Assembly (NCBI RefSeq): GCF_002240035.1 | Contig: NZ_CP016397.1 | Location: forward strand, 1,386,001 to 1,450,000 | DNA length: 64,000 nucleotides | Direction of reading: 5' to 3' | From: Legionella clemsonensis | GTDB taxonomy: Bacteria; Pseudomonadota; Gammaproteobacteria; Legionellales; Legionellaceae | Shown: one piece after another, positions 17,712-26,910 of the stretch | How positions within the stretch are numbered: position 1 is the stretch's first letter | Layout: the number at the start of each line of letters is the position of its first letter | Made by a program: the position numbers and the translations under genes | The notes under the pieces: generated by a model | Told to the model about the DNA's origin: nothing | Database searches by the model: none | Seen by the model: only the letters and a program-made list of their open reading frames with translations

Positions 17712-18782
17712 ATGACAACATCCAACTTTGATCAAAATAAAGCAGAAAAGTTTGCTGAAAATTTACTAACGATGATGAATCAGGCAGCTTTAACATTGAT
17801 GCTCTCAATTGGTCATCGCACCAAATTATTCGATATCATGAGCAAAATGCCCTTTTCTACTAGCACTGAGATTGCTAAAAAAGCTAATCTGCAAGAGCGT
17901 TACGTGCGAGAATGGTTAAATGCATTGGTTGCCGGAGGTATTATCAGCTATAACGCAGATAACAAAAGTTATGGATTACCAGCGGAGCATGCAGCATTCT
18001 TGACGCGAGACGCTTCTCCTAATAACTTCGCAGTGATCGCTCAATTTATTCCTGTACTTGCCTATGTTGAAGATTCATTGGTGAACGCGTTTATTCATGG
18101 GGGTGGTATTCCTTATGAAGCTTACCCGCGCTTCCACGAAGTAATGGCAGAAGAAAGTGGACAGACTATCTTATCGGCGCTTCTCGATGAAATTTTACCT
18201 TTAATAGAAGGGGTGCTCCAAAAACTGAAAGAGGGTATCAACGTGTTAGATATTGGTTGTGGTTATGGGAACGCTTTAACTCTTATGGCAAAAAATTTCC
18301 CTAATAGTCAATTTACTGGTTATGATTTATGCAAGGAAACAATAGAGCATGCACAAAAAATAGCCAATGAAAACGCATTAACCAATATACAATTTATTCA
18401 AAAGGATTTGTCTGATTGGCATGAAAAAGAAAACTATGATTTGATTACTGCCTTTGATGTTATTCATGATCAAGCAAAACCTGCCAAGGTATTAAAAGGA
18501 GTTTTTAATGCTTTGAAGCCTGATGGTGTTTTTCTTATGCAAGATATAAAATCCTCCAGTAGAGTGGAAAAAAACATTGGTAGTCCTATAGCACCTTTTA
18601 TTTACGCAATTTCCTGTATGCATTGTATGACTGTTTCGCTCTCGCAAAATGGAGCTGGATTGGGTGCGGCGTGGGGAGAAGAATTAGCAGAACAAATGCT
18701 AAAAGAGGCTGGTTTCAATAACGTTGAAAAGCATTATTTAGAACACGACATTATGAATACTTATTATATTGCAAGAAAATAG
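17712..18782 (+). CDS. Winged-helix plus class I SAM methyltransferase
   Basis: Protein of 356 residues. The N-terminal half (about 15-100) looks like the winged-helix dimerisation domain of Rv2258c/O-methyltransferase-type enzymes (FSTSTEIAKKANLQERYVRE). The SAM-binding Rossmann domain begins with VLDIGCGYGNALTLM, followed by FTGYDLCKETIEHA and the motif ITAFDVIHD. The substrate is unknown. The start is set at ATG 17712, preceded by AGGGAG at six bases; ATG 17697 is an alternative. Stands alone. Confidence 0.85.
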   Translation: MTTSNFDQNKAEKFAENLLTMMNQAALTLMLSIGHRTKLFDIMSKMPFSTSTEIAKKANLQERYVREWLNALVAGGIISYNADNKSYGLPAEHAAFLTRDASPNNFAVIAQFIPVLAYVEDSLVNAFIHGGGIPYEAYPRFHEVMAEESGQTILSALLDEILPLIEGVLQKLKEGINVLDIGCGYGNALTLMAKNFPNSQFTGYDLCKETIEHAQKIANENALTNIQFIQKDLSDWHEKENYDLITAFDVIHDQAKPAKVLKGVFNALKPDGVFLMQDIKSSSRVEKNIGSPIAPFIYAISCMHCMTVSLSQNGAGLGAAWGEELAEQMLKEAGFNNVEKHYLEHDIMNTYYIARK

Positions 18783-18874
18783 TGTAGCTACAGCGTGATT
18801 TTTAGCCATAGAATGATGTTTAAGTAGTCAAATGAACGTGAGGGATGTGTAAAATTTGTAAGCATCGCTCAGAG

Positions 18875-18938
18875 CTTGTCCGCGGAGCCAGGATGGAAAT
18901 TATGCTAAAATACTAGACCCCGCGGACAAGCCGCGGGG
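18875..18938. repeat. GC-rich palindromic repeat
   Basis: CTTGTCCGCGG (18875-18885) is the exact reverse complement of CCGCGGACAAG (18920-18930). In addition CCCCGCGG (18918-18925) pairs with CCGCGGGG (18931-18938). The result is two alternative, mutually exclusive hairpins in an otherwise AT-rich 230-base gap. It could act as an attenuator or be an interspersed repeat. Confidence 0.6.
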
Positions 18939-19012
18939 CGTAAGCAGAGATGTGATTAAGAGACAGATGTTAAGTTGGGCTGATTATTTTTTCCCACTAA
19001 TAGATTTGATGA

Positions 19013-19312
19013 TTACTCGTCCGTTAAACGAAAATATTTTGTGCCAAAGTAACGTTGTAATTTTTTTCGGATGGTGCCGCGGCTGATTCCAAGCATTCTA
19101 GCGGCTTGTAGTTGATTACCACGTCGTTTTTCCATAACAGCTTGCAAAAGAGGCGGTTCAACTTCTGAGAGAATCATGTCATAAAGATCATCAATGGGTT
19201 TATTTTTATTCTCAGCTAAAAAACGCGTTACCAAACTATAAACCAGGTCTTGAAGACCTTGATCTTGTTTCACACTTTGAGAAGAAGAGGCTTGTGTATC
19301 AATGACATTCAT
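19013..19312 (-). CDS. fis: Fis-family nucleoid protein
   Basis: Fis-type DNA-bending regulator of 99 residues. The C-terminal helix-turn-helix is clear (GNQLQAARMLGISRGTIRKK), preceded by the family segment VEPPLLQAVMEKRRGN. ATG 19312 is chosen over ATG 19315 because it gives better spacing from AAGGAAG. Legionella carries several Fis paralogs that regulate effector genes; which one this is cannot be decided here. Confidence 0.92.
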   Translation of the reverse strand: MNVIDTQASSSQSVKQDQGLQDLVYSLVTRFLAENKNKPIDDLYDMILSEVEPPLLQAVMEKRRGNQLQAARMLGISRGTIRKKLQRYFGTKYFRLTDE

Positions 19313-19432
19313 CATAACTTCCTTATTCTAGTTAAATCATTCTATCCAAAATACTTTCATCATCATATGAAAGCAAAATTTATTGTACATGAAGGTTAAT
19401 TGATAATCTAGAAGTAATCAAAAAAAGGCGTC

Positions 19433-20581
19433 TTATCCTGTTAATTCCTGCTTCACCAACTGTGCTAAACTGCAATCGGCTTTCTCATGGGAAAGGGAAA
19501 GTTTAAGTTGTTTAAGACGTGCTACCATACGTGCAATGACTTCATCATCTGTAAGCAATTCAGTGACTATTCGACTTAATTCCCGGGGGCTACAGTCATA
19601 CTGCAAAAGTTCGGGTACAACCATTTCATTTTTTAATAAATTACATAGTCCTAAATATTTAACTTTTAACACTTGCATCGCCGCTATATAACTAATGAGT
19701 GAAGCTTTATAAATAATACACATGGGCTTTTCCAGTAGAGCGCATTCTAATGAGGCTGTGCCGGAAGCGACTATAACACAATCACTGCAGGCTACTACCT
19801 CAGTTGCTCTGCCTATCACAAAGGAAATACTTAAATTCGTTTTATTTTTAAAATAAGACGGTATGAGACTGGGCTTTAAGCTTTGTGCAATAGGAATGAC
19901 AAAATGTAAATCGGTGTGTTGCTGAGTTAATATTTCAGCGGTTTCAACTAAAACCGGCATATGCTTTTCAATTTCATTCCTTCTGCTACCAGGTAACATG
20001 GCAATAATGCGTTTATTAGTGGGTAAATTTAAGTGTATCCGCGCTGTTTCCACATTATTGCAATGTTGGATTTTTTCAACGAGCGGATGGCCTACAAAAG
20101 ATACTGGAACACCGGCTTTTTGATAAAGCGCTTTTTCAAAAGGAAGAATCACGGCCATTCTATCAATAGTTGCGCGAATGGTTTTAATGCGATTTGCCTT
20201 CCATGCCCAAATTTGCGGACTAATATAGTATAAAATACGAATACCCAATTTTTGTTTGGCAAATTTAGCCAGGCGTAAATTGAAGCCGGGATAATCAACC
20301 AAAATCAATAAGTCTGGCTTTATTGTTTCAAGATGATGTTTAATCGCGTTGAAGGCCTTTTTTATCACTTTAAGATGACGGATTACTTCAGTTAAACCGG
20401 TGACACCAAAGCGGGCCAAGTCACTTATAAGATGAACGCCTGCATTTTCCATATGACGCCCACCAATGCCACTAATTTGTAACTCTGGTTGCCACGTCTT
20501 AAGTTGATTCACTAAATGGGCCGCATGAATATCACCAGATTCTTCGCCGGCGATAATTACAACTCGTCTAGCAGAAGGCAT
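19433..20581 (-). CDS. lpxB: Lipid-A-disaccharide synthase
   Basis: GT19 glycosyltransferase of 382 residues that joins UDP-diacyl-glucosamine and lipid X to make the lipid A disaccharide. Signatures are IIAGEESGDIHAA at the N-terminus, LVDYPGFNLRLAKFAK, YYISPQIWAWK, and AMLPGSRRNEIEKH at the nucleotide-sugar site. Its start overlaps the upstream oxidoreductase gene by 14 bases, so the two are coupled. Some Legionella carry more than one lpxB. Confidence 0.96.
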   Translation of the reverse strand: MPSARRVVIIAGEESGDIHAAHLVNQLKTWQPELQISGIGGRHMENAGVHLISDLARFGVTGLTEVIRHLKVIKKAFNAIKHHLETIKPDLLILVDYPGFNLRLAKFAKQKLGIRILYYISPQIWAWKANRIKTIRATIDRMAVILPFEKALYQKAGVPVSFVGHPLVEKIQHCNNVETARIHLNLPTNKRIIAMLPGSRRNEIEKHMPVLVETAEILTQQHTDLHFVIPIAQSLKPSLIPSYFKNKTNLSISFVIGRATEVVACSDCVIVASGTASLECALLEKPMCIIYKASLISYIAAMQVLKVKYLGLCNLLKNEMVVPELLQYDCSPRELSRIVTELLTDDEVIARMVARLKQLKLSLSHEKADCSLAQLVKQELTG

Positions 20582-21530
20582 TTCTTAGATCTAAATTAGT
20601 GTGAATTAAAGAGGTAATTTTTGCAGCAACCTCCAAGGCGTCACGCCCTTCTTCACCAGTCACTAAGGGCGTGGTATTATTTTCAATGCAGACTAGAAAT
20701 GCCTTTATCTCTTCTAGCAAGGCATCACCTTTCTCAAAGACAGATTGATGCCTTGTAATCTCAGGAATGCCGGGAAACATTTCTCCCTCACCTTTTTTAA
20801 AAACGGCAAATTGCTTATTCTGATAATCAATTGAAATATAGGAATTGGGTTGGAAAATTCTGGTTTTACGTTCAGTTTTAAAACTAATACGACTGGCGGT
20901 GACATTAGCAACGCAGTGATTTTCAAACGTTAATCGAGCATTCGCTATATCGATGGATTTTGACAGAATAGGTGCTCCTTGCGCATCAATACTAATAATA
21001 GGACTTTTGACGATTGCCTGAATTAGATCAATATCATGAATCATCAAATCAAGGATGACATTGACATCTGTGCCTCGGGGATTAAAAGGAGCCAATCGTT
21101 GAGATTCTATAAATAGCGGATGTTCCAGGTGAGTGTCTAAAGCCAGTCTGGCCGCATTAAAGCGTTCAAGATGGCCAACTTGCAATTTAACTTGATGTTG
21201 TGTCGCCAGCGCAATTAACTCATTGGCTTGTGCAACAGTTTCTGTAATTGGTTTTTCAATTAAAACGTGGATGCCTTGTGCAAGACATTCTTTGGCTATT
21301 TCATAGTGTTTGTTGGTAGTTGCAGCGATACTTACTGCCTCTACTTTACCAAAGAGTTCGTGATAATCAAAAAAGGCAGGAACATTCAGTTCCTGGGAAA
21401 CCTGCTCGCAAACCTCTCGGTTTACATCACAAATGGCAACTAAATCAGCATTGGGTAATATTTGGTATTTTTGAGCGTGAAAACGGCCCAGATAACCGAC
21501 ACCGATAACGGCACATTTAACCTTCTTCAT
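20568..21530 (-). CDS. Gfo/Idh/MocA oxidoreductase, probable GnnA-type lipid A enzyme
   Basis: NAD-dependent sugar oxidoreductase of 320 residues. The Rossmann start is CAVIGVGYLGRFHAQKY and the conserved Lys is in HVLIEKPITETV. The overlap with lpxB is informative. GnnA is a Gfo/Idh/MocA enzyme that oxidises UDP-GlcNAc at C3 on the way to the 2,3-diamino sugar found in Legionella lipid A, and gnnA/gnnB lie beside lpx genes in other bacteria. The partner GnnB transaminase is not in the window. Start taken at ATG 21530; the frame extends to 21569. Confidence 0.85.
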   Translation of the reverse strand: MKKVKCAVIGVGYLGRFHAQKYQILPNADLVAICDVNREVCEQVSQELNVPAFFDYHELFGKVEAVSIAATTNKHYEIAKECLAQGIHVLIEKPITETVAQANELIALATQHQVKLQVGHLERFNAARLALDTHLEHPLFIESQRLAPFNPRGTDVNVILDLMIHDIDLIQAIVKSPIISIDAQGAPILSKSIDIANARLTFENHCVANVTASRISFKTERKTRIFQPNSYISIDYQNKQFAVFKKGEGEMFPGIPEITRHQSVFEKGDALLEEIKAFLVCIENNTTPLVTGEEGRDALEVAAKITSLIHTNLDLRNAFC

Positions 21531-21747
21531 AAGCACAATATTGACAATAATTTGTGCGAATGATCGCATTTCCTTACTAATAAATCAACGAATTCATGTT
21601 ACAGCGGCGAGAGTATATGGTAGATTAAACCACCAAAAGATCAATAATTGTCCTATAAGTATTAATTATGCCCTTTTACAATTTTTTGGATGCCAAATCG
21701 AACTGGAATAGGTATCATCGCTCTTTTATGAAGGAAGGAGCTTTGGG

Positions 21748-22320
21748 GTGGAAATGTATATTGCAGGTGTTGATGAAGTCGGGCGTGGTCCTTTAGCAGG
21801 CCCTGTAGTGACTGCTGCAGTTATTTTGCATAAACCCATTGAAGGGATCACTGACTCTAAGAAACTTACTCCATTAAAGCGGCGAGAATTAGCGCTTAAG
21901 ATTAAGGAAGAAGCCTTCTGCTTTGCCTATGGCCGCGCTGAAGTTGAGGAAATCGAAAAGTTGAATATTCATTATGCAACGTTGCTGGCTATGAAGCGTG
22001 CTATTGAAACTCTACCAATACAACCTCATGAAATTTGGGTTGATGGATTGTTTGTTCCTCAAGTTAACATCCCCTGTAAAGCGATTGTTGACGGTGATGG
22101 CCTAATTCCATCGATTGGTGCTGCTTCTATTTTAGCGAAGGTCTTACGGGATGAGGAAATGGAAAAAATGGATTTAATGTATCCCGGTTATGGCTTTGCC
22201 TCGCATAAAGGATATGCCACAGAGATGCATCGTAATGCTCTACTTGAGTTGGGACCTTGTGCGATTCATCGCAAGAGTTTTGCGCCAGTTATGGAACTTT
22301 TAGTCAATAGTGAAAGTTAA
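21748..22320 (+). CDS. rnhB: Ribonuclease HII
   Basis: Endonuclease that nicks RNA/DNA hybrids and misincorporated ribonucleotides, 190 residues. Catalytic acidic residues are in [15 protein letters not shown] (Asp-Glu) and in [20 protein letters not shown]. The start is GTG 21748, seven bases after AAGGAG; ATG 21754 is a near alternative. It converges on rodA with 14 bases between. Confidence 0.96.
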   Translation: MEMYIAGVDEVGRGPLAGPVVTAAVILHKPIEGITDSKKLTPLKRRELALKIKEEAFCFAYGRAEVEEIEKLNIHYATLLAMKRAIETLPIQPHEIWVDGLFVPQVNIPCKAIVDGDGLIPSIGAASILAKVLRDEEMEKMDLMYPGYGFASHKGYATEMHRNALLELGPCAIHRKSFAPVMELLVNSES

Positions 22321-22334
22321 AACATTTATAGTCT

Positions 22335-23461
22335 TTATCGATTAAAAGACATGCTATTGAACAAAATGCGATGTGAGCTAATTGACATAAGAATCCCAAA
22401 ACTAGTTAAAAAAGTAACCATTGCAGTGCCACCATAACTGACCAAAGGTAAAGGAATGCCAACGACAGGTAGAATACCCATCACCATGCCAATGTTCACA
22501 AATGCTGAGAGAAAGAATGTCATTGATAAGCTTGCAGCCAAAAGGCGAGTAAAACTTGTTTGCGCATTTCTTGCGATATAAAGGCCACGCAGCGAAATTA
22601 AAACAATCAGAGTAATTAAAATACTACTACCGACAAAACCAAATTCTTCGCCACTGACTGCAAAGATAAAGTCAGTCGCATGTTCTGGTAAAAAATTAAG
22701 ATGGGATTGACTGCCTTCAAGCCACCCTTTGCCAAAAGCACCACCAGAACCAATGGCAATTTTTGATTGAATAATGTGATAGCCAGCACCCAACGGATCC
22801 TGCTCTGGATTAAGCAGAGTAAAGACGCGCTGTTTTGGTAATCATGCATGAAATGCCACAATAAAGGCGCTGCTCCAGCTATCATTACGACAAGCATTAA
22901 AAGGATTTTCATACTAATACCAGCAAGAAAAATCACACTTAGGCCAGCTGCGGCTACCATAATTGCCGTACCCAAATCGGGTTGCTTGGCAATAAGCAGG
23001 GCAGGGAAAAAAATTATCATTCCCGCAATTATTAATGATTTAAAATTAACGGATTGTGACTTACTATCAAAATACCAAGCAGTCATCATAGGAATAGCAA
23101 GTTTCATAATTTCGGAGGGTTGGAAACGAAATAAACCTAAATCCAACCATCGTTGAGCGCCTTTCCCAATTTTTCCCATTAGCATTACAGCAATCAGTAA
23201 ACCTAATCCTATACCATAAATCCAGGGAGTCCAGACTTTATATTTATGAGGTGGAATCATCGCAAAAATCATCATCATCCCCATAGCAAATGCAAGACGC
23301 ATGGACTGACGAAAAACCATACTCATATTTTGATTCGAAGCACTGTAGAGAACTAACATTCCAAAAATTATCAACATTACAAGCAAGCCTAATAGAGGCA
23401 GATCAGTATGAATGGATTTGGTAGTAAATCGATAGACAGGGCGTACAGAATGTGCTTTCAT
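22335..23461 (-). pseudogene. rodA: Rod-shape protein RodA, frameshifted
   Basis: SEDS-family peptidoglycan polymerase partner of PBP2. The gene reads in two frames. The 5' part from ATG 23461 encodes membrane helices through HFMHDYQ and then runs into non-homologous sequence. The 3' part resumes with [20 protein letters not shown] and ends normally. The break lies at a run of four T (plus strand) at 22833-22836. One more A on the coding strand would restore the RodA sequence [20 protein letters not shown]. RodA is normally needed in rods, so a sequencing error, phase variation or a true lesion are all possible. ATGA overlap with mrdA. Confidence 0.88.
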
Positions 23462-25311
23462 GATTTCTCTTCATTTTTCTTCAATTCAAAATAAGCATCC
23501 AACACTTTGCGTGCAACATTCGAGGCAGCAAAATCATTTTCAACAACTACAGCCAATGCAATTTCTGGCTCTTCATAGGGAGCAAAGGCAATGAATAATG
23601 AGTTGTCTCTTAAATATTCAGGAATCTCTTCATAGCGAACTTTGTCATATTGACGTCCACCGAAGACTTGAGCCGTTCCTGTTTTAGCGGCGACAGAATA
23701 GGGTGCAGTACGACCAAAACGATAACCCGTTCCTTCATTGCTTGTAATTACAGCCAGCATACCCTCAGCAACAGTGGTCCAATAATTGTCATCCTTAAGA
23801 TGCATGGGATATTCTTCAAGAATTTTATATTCCTCAATTTTGCCATCATCGCTCTGAACTGCTTTCTGTAACAAGTGAGGTCGAAAGCGTTTGCCTTTCT
23901 GACTTAAAGAAGCTGTTGCGTTAGCTAGTTGCAAGGGGGTGGCTAACATAAACCCTTGTCCAATTGAGGTGATGACGGTATCGCCCGGATACCAGGAAAC
24001 CCCCTTGTTTTGCAATTTCCAATGTTTATTAGGTACTAATCCCGGTGCTTCCTCATTTAAATCGATGTGTGTTAATTGGCCAAAGCCAAATTGTACAAGC
24101 ATATCTTCAATAGCAGCGATACCTATTTTATGCCCAAGCTGGTAGAAATAAGTATCACAAGAAACGGTTATTGCTCGCTTAAGGTTAATGATACCGTGCC
24201 CCGTTTTTTTCCAATCACGATAAGCATGACTAACCCCAGGCAATCGGAACCAACCTGGATCATAAATACTATAACGGGCATCCACTGCTCCTTTTTCTAA
24301 ACCCGCCAACCCCATAAATGGTTTAATGGTTGAGGCTGGAGGATATAATCCTCTTACTGCTCGATTATAAAGAGGGCGGTCGTGTGCTGTTACCAATTCT
24401 TGATATTCTTTGGCGGTTATTCCATTGACGAAAATATTGGGATTATAGCTGGGAGAGCTGACCATAGCGAGAATTTCACCGTTTTTGGTGTTGATAGCAA
24501 CAACAGCGCCCCGTTTGTCTTTCAATGCCTCAAAAGCTGCCTGTTGTAAACGCGAGTCGATAGTTAGATATAGTTTTTCACCAGAGACCGGATTTTTTTT
24601 ATTTAAAACACGCACCGTTCTACCACTTACATCAATTTCAACCTGTTGGTAGCCCACCTCACCATGTAATATGTCTTCATAAAATTTTTCAATACCTGAT
24701 TTGCCAATAAAATTGGTCGCGCGATAATTGGTGAAATCTACCTGACGCAATTCTTGCACATTAATGCGTCCTACATAGCCTAAAATATGCGCTGCTACTT
24801 CACCTAAAGGATAAAAACGCATAAGTCTTGCTTTGATATTGACCCCGGGAAATTGGTATTGATTACTTGCAAAAACAGCGACTTCTTCCTGACTTAATTT
24901 AAGTTTTAAAGGAATGGGAACAAAGGAGCGATTTTGTTTTCGCGTCTTGTGAAAATTATCAATATCTTCTTCAGTAATGGAAGGAAGTAAATTCTTAAGT
25001 TTTTCCAATGTCTGTGTCATGTTTTTAACGCGTTCCGGAATAATTTCCAACACATAGACGGGAATATTTTCTGCTAAAACAATGCCGTTTCTATCAAGGA
25101 TAATGCCCCTCGGAGGAGCAATAGGAATTACATTCATTTGATTTTTTAGAGACAGAGTCTGATAGCGTTTGAATTGAGAAACTTGTAAGTAAGCGAGGCG
25201 AGCAAAGAGGATAAATGATAATAAAATCATAAGAATTAACAGCAAATTTAATCGAAAGCATTGTAGCTGAGCGTCCCTCCGATCATTTTTTACAGATTTA
25301 TTTAAACGCAT
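23458..25311 (-). CDS. mrdA: Penicillin-binding protein 2 (peptidoglycan transpeptidase)
   Basis: Class B PBP of 617 residues that cross-links peptidoglycan during elongation with RodA. One N-terminal membrane helix is followed by a pedestal domain (PPRGIILDRNGIVLAENIP) and the transpeptidase domain. The domain carries active-site Ser in PPASTIKPF, SCD in AITVSCDTYFY, and KTGTAQ. Start placed at ATG 25311; the frame also opens at GTG 25347, and both have weak ribosome sites. It overlaps rodA by four bases. Confidence 0.95.
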   Translation of the reverse strand: MRLNKSVKNDRRDAQLQCFRLNLLLILMILLSFILFARLAYLQVSQFKRYQTLSLKNQMNVIPIAPPRGIILDRNGIVLAENIPVYVLEIIPERVKNMTQTLEKLKNLLPSITEEDIDNFHKTRKQNRSFVPIPLKLKLSQEEVAVFASNQYQFPGVNIKARLMRFYPLGEVAAHILGYVGRINVQELRQVDFTNYRATNFIGKSGIEKFYEDILHGEVGYQQVEIDVSGRTVRVLNKKNPVSGEKLYLTIDSRLQQAAFEALKDKRGAVVAINTKNGEILAMVSSPSYNPNIFVNGITAKEYQELVTAHDRPLYNRAVRGLYPPASTIKPFMGLAGLEKGAVDARYSIYDPGWFRLPGVSHAYRDWKKTGHGIINLKRAITVSCDTYFYQLGHKIGIAAIEDMLVQFGFGQLTHIDLNEEAPGLVPNKHWKLQNKGVSWYPGDTVITSIGQGFMLATPLQLANATASLSQKGKRFRPHLLQKAVQSDDGKIEEYKILEEYPMHLKDDNYWTTVAEGMLAVITSNEGTGYRFGRTAPYSVAAKTGTAQVFGGRQYDKVRYEEIPEYLRDNSLFIAFAPYEEPEIALAVVVENDFAASNVARKVLDAYFELKKNEEKS

Positions 25312-25363
25312 ATTAAGTTGCTGTGAGATAAAGAAATAAAACAGCACATCTTAGCGCAAAATC

Positions 25364-25834
25364 TCATCGATGGTAAGGGTGATTATGAAGAATCGACCAA
25401 GCCCTATAGAGCGCTTCCAATAAAACAATACGGACTAAAGGATGAGGAAGTGTTAACTTTGATAAAGACCATCGTTCTTGACAGCGGTTAAGCACTTCAG
25501 GAACCAGTCCTTCAGGGCCTCCAATGACAAAACACACATGACTAGCAATGTTTTGAAGCTGTTCAAGTCTTTGAGCCAAATTTTCACTACTAAAGGTTTC
25601 GCCTTGCATATCTAAAGCAATAATTCGGGCATTAGAGGGAAGGGCTGCGATAATTAAAGAAGCTTCTTTGTCTAAGATTCGGGCTAAATCACTGGCCTTT
25701 CCACGCTTGGTTAAAGGAATTTCAATAAGGTTAAAATTGGAGTAGTCCTGTAGACGTTTTGAAAATTCGGAAACCGCTTCATTAACCCAGACAGGCATTT
25801 TATTCCCACAGGCAATTAATGTGATTTTTATCAT
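25364..25834 (-). CDS. rlmH: 23S rRNA pseudouridine-1915 N3-methyltransferase RlmH
   Basis: SPOUT-class methyltransferase of 156 residues acting on the 70S ribosome. Signatures are [27 protein letters not shown] (SAM-binding knot) and the C-terminal [15 protein letters not shown], which matches the invariant RlmH tail. It lies two bases after rsfS and upstream of mrdA-rodA, the common arrangement. Confidence 0.97.
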   Translation of the reverse strand: MIKITLIACGNKMPVWVNEAVSEFSKRLQDYSNFNLIEIPLTKRGKASDLARILDKEASLIIAALPSNARIIALDMQGETFSSENLAQRLEQLQNIASHVCFVIGGPEGLVPEVLNRCQERWSLSKLTLPHPLVRIVLLEALYRAWSILHNHPYHR

Positions 25835-25836
25835 AA

Positions 25837-26172
25837 TTATTTTATTTCAGGGTTTTGCCAGAGGCCTTCCAGATTATAAAAAGATCGAACATCAGCCTGC
25901 ATCACATGAAGTACAAAATCACCGAAATCCACTAATACCCATTCACCAGTTTCCAAACCATTCTGGCTCAGTGGTATTAAATTTTCTGCTTTCATTTTTT
26001 CAATAACCAATTCGGCAATGGCTTTAACATGTCTTGAAGAGCGACCACTGCAGATAATCATGTAATCAGTGACAGACGTTTGTTGAGTCACATCAATAGT
26101 TATAATATCAATCGCCTGATTATCATCCAGGGTTTTCACAAGTTTCTTTAACAGTAAGGGTTGCTCAGACAT
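25837..26172 (-). CDS. rsfS: Ribosome silencing factor RsfS
   Basis: Protein of 111 residues that binds L14 on the large subunit and blocks subunit joining in stationary phase. Signatures are [19 protein letters not shown] and the C-terminal [15 protein letters not shown]. First gene of the rsfS-rlmH-mrdA-rodA unit on the minus strand. Confidence 0.96.
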   Translation of the reverse strand: MSEQPLLLKKLVKTLDDNQAIDIITIDVTQQTSVTDYMIICSGRSSRHVKAIAELVIEKMKAENLIPLSQNGLETGEWVLVDFGDFVLHVMQADVRSFYNLEGLWQNPEIK

Positions 26173-26239
26173 AGTGGGTAAAAAATTTCTTCAAAGGGGA
26201 TGAATAATACCAGTAATTCAATAAAGTCTCAAAGAGATT

Positions 26240-26370
26240 CAGGGTAAAATTATACTTATTCTAAATAAACAACAAGGTGTCATTCTGAGCAAAGCGCAGG
26301 ATTCAATAGGTATCGGAGGTTCTACTTGCAGAAGCTCCTTCATGCGGCTTTGCCGCATTCTGGATGACGA
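26240..26370 (+). repeat. Interspersed palindromic repeat, copy A
   Basis: Member of a family with copies at 38761 and 63522. A leader (AGGGTAAAATTATACTTATT...AACAACAAGG) is followed by a left arm TGTCATTCTGAGCAAAGCG and a right arm CCGCATTCTGGATGACGA. With copy B it shares nearly identical middle text (TTCTACTTGCAG and TCCTTCATG). It fills the gap between rsfS and the VOC gene; no transposase. Confidence 0.8.
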
Positions 26371-26430
26371 AATGCAAAATTGTATTATAGTAGAGCTATA
26401 ACGAAATGACATAAAAATAATTTATAGAAA

Positions 26431-26886
26431 TTATTTATACATTGCCTGCATACGCCGCGCTAATTCTTCTTCAGAAACATCCTCTACATGGGTGGCAATG
26501 TACCAGGAGTGTCCAAAAGGGTCTTCCAGGCAACCACTGCGATCACCATAGAACTGATTCTCAACTTTGCGAACAAGTTTGGCCCCGTGTTTAACTGCCA
26601 ATTCAGCCACAGCATCCACATCTTTTACATAGAGATGAAGACCCACAGGAGAGCCTCCAAAAGCTTCAGGACTCTTTGCATTCATTTCAGGACAAGCGTC
26701 AGCGAGCATAAATTTTGAGTCACCAATAGTTAGCTCTGCATGACCTATTTTCTTGTCAGGTGTTTCCATGCACATTGCAACGGTGGCTCCGAATACCGTT
26801 TTGTAGAATTCAATCGCTTTAGTGGCATTATTCACAATTAAATAAGGAGTAATTGTTGCATAATCGTCTGGTTTATAAGTAGTCAT
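26431..26886 (-). CDS. VOC-fold protein, PhnB/glyoxalase-like
   Basis: Vicinal-oxygen-chelate superfamily protein of 151 residues. The first beta-alpha-beta module is ITPYLIVNNATKAIEFYKTV and the second is VGLHLYVKDVDAVAELAVKH. The signature GDRSGCLEDPFGHSWYIA closes the fold. This subgroup resembles PhnB-type proteins of unassigned activity rather than GloA. ATG 26886 has AAAGGAAAG upstream. Single gene. Confidence 0.88.
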   Translation of the reverse strand: MTTYKPDDYATITPYLIVNNATKAIEFYKTVFGATVAMCMETPDKKIGHAELTIGDSKFMLADACPEMNAKSPEAFGGSPVGLHLYVKDVDAVAELAVKHGAKLVRKVENQFYGDRSGCLEDPFGHSWYIATHVEDVSEEELARRMQAMYK

Positions 26887-26910
26887 AATCTTTCCTTTTA
26901 CATTAATGGT

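Noticed and set aside
22335..22793. Independent 152-residue gene starting at TTG
   Set aside because: It is the 3' part of rodA in a shifted frame; the TTG lies inside a conserved RodA segment.
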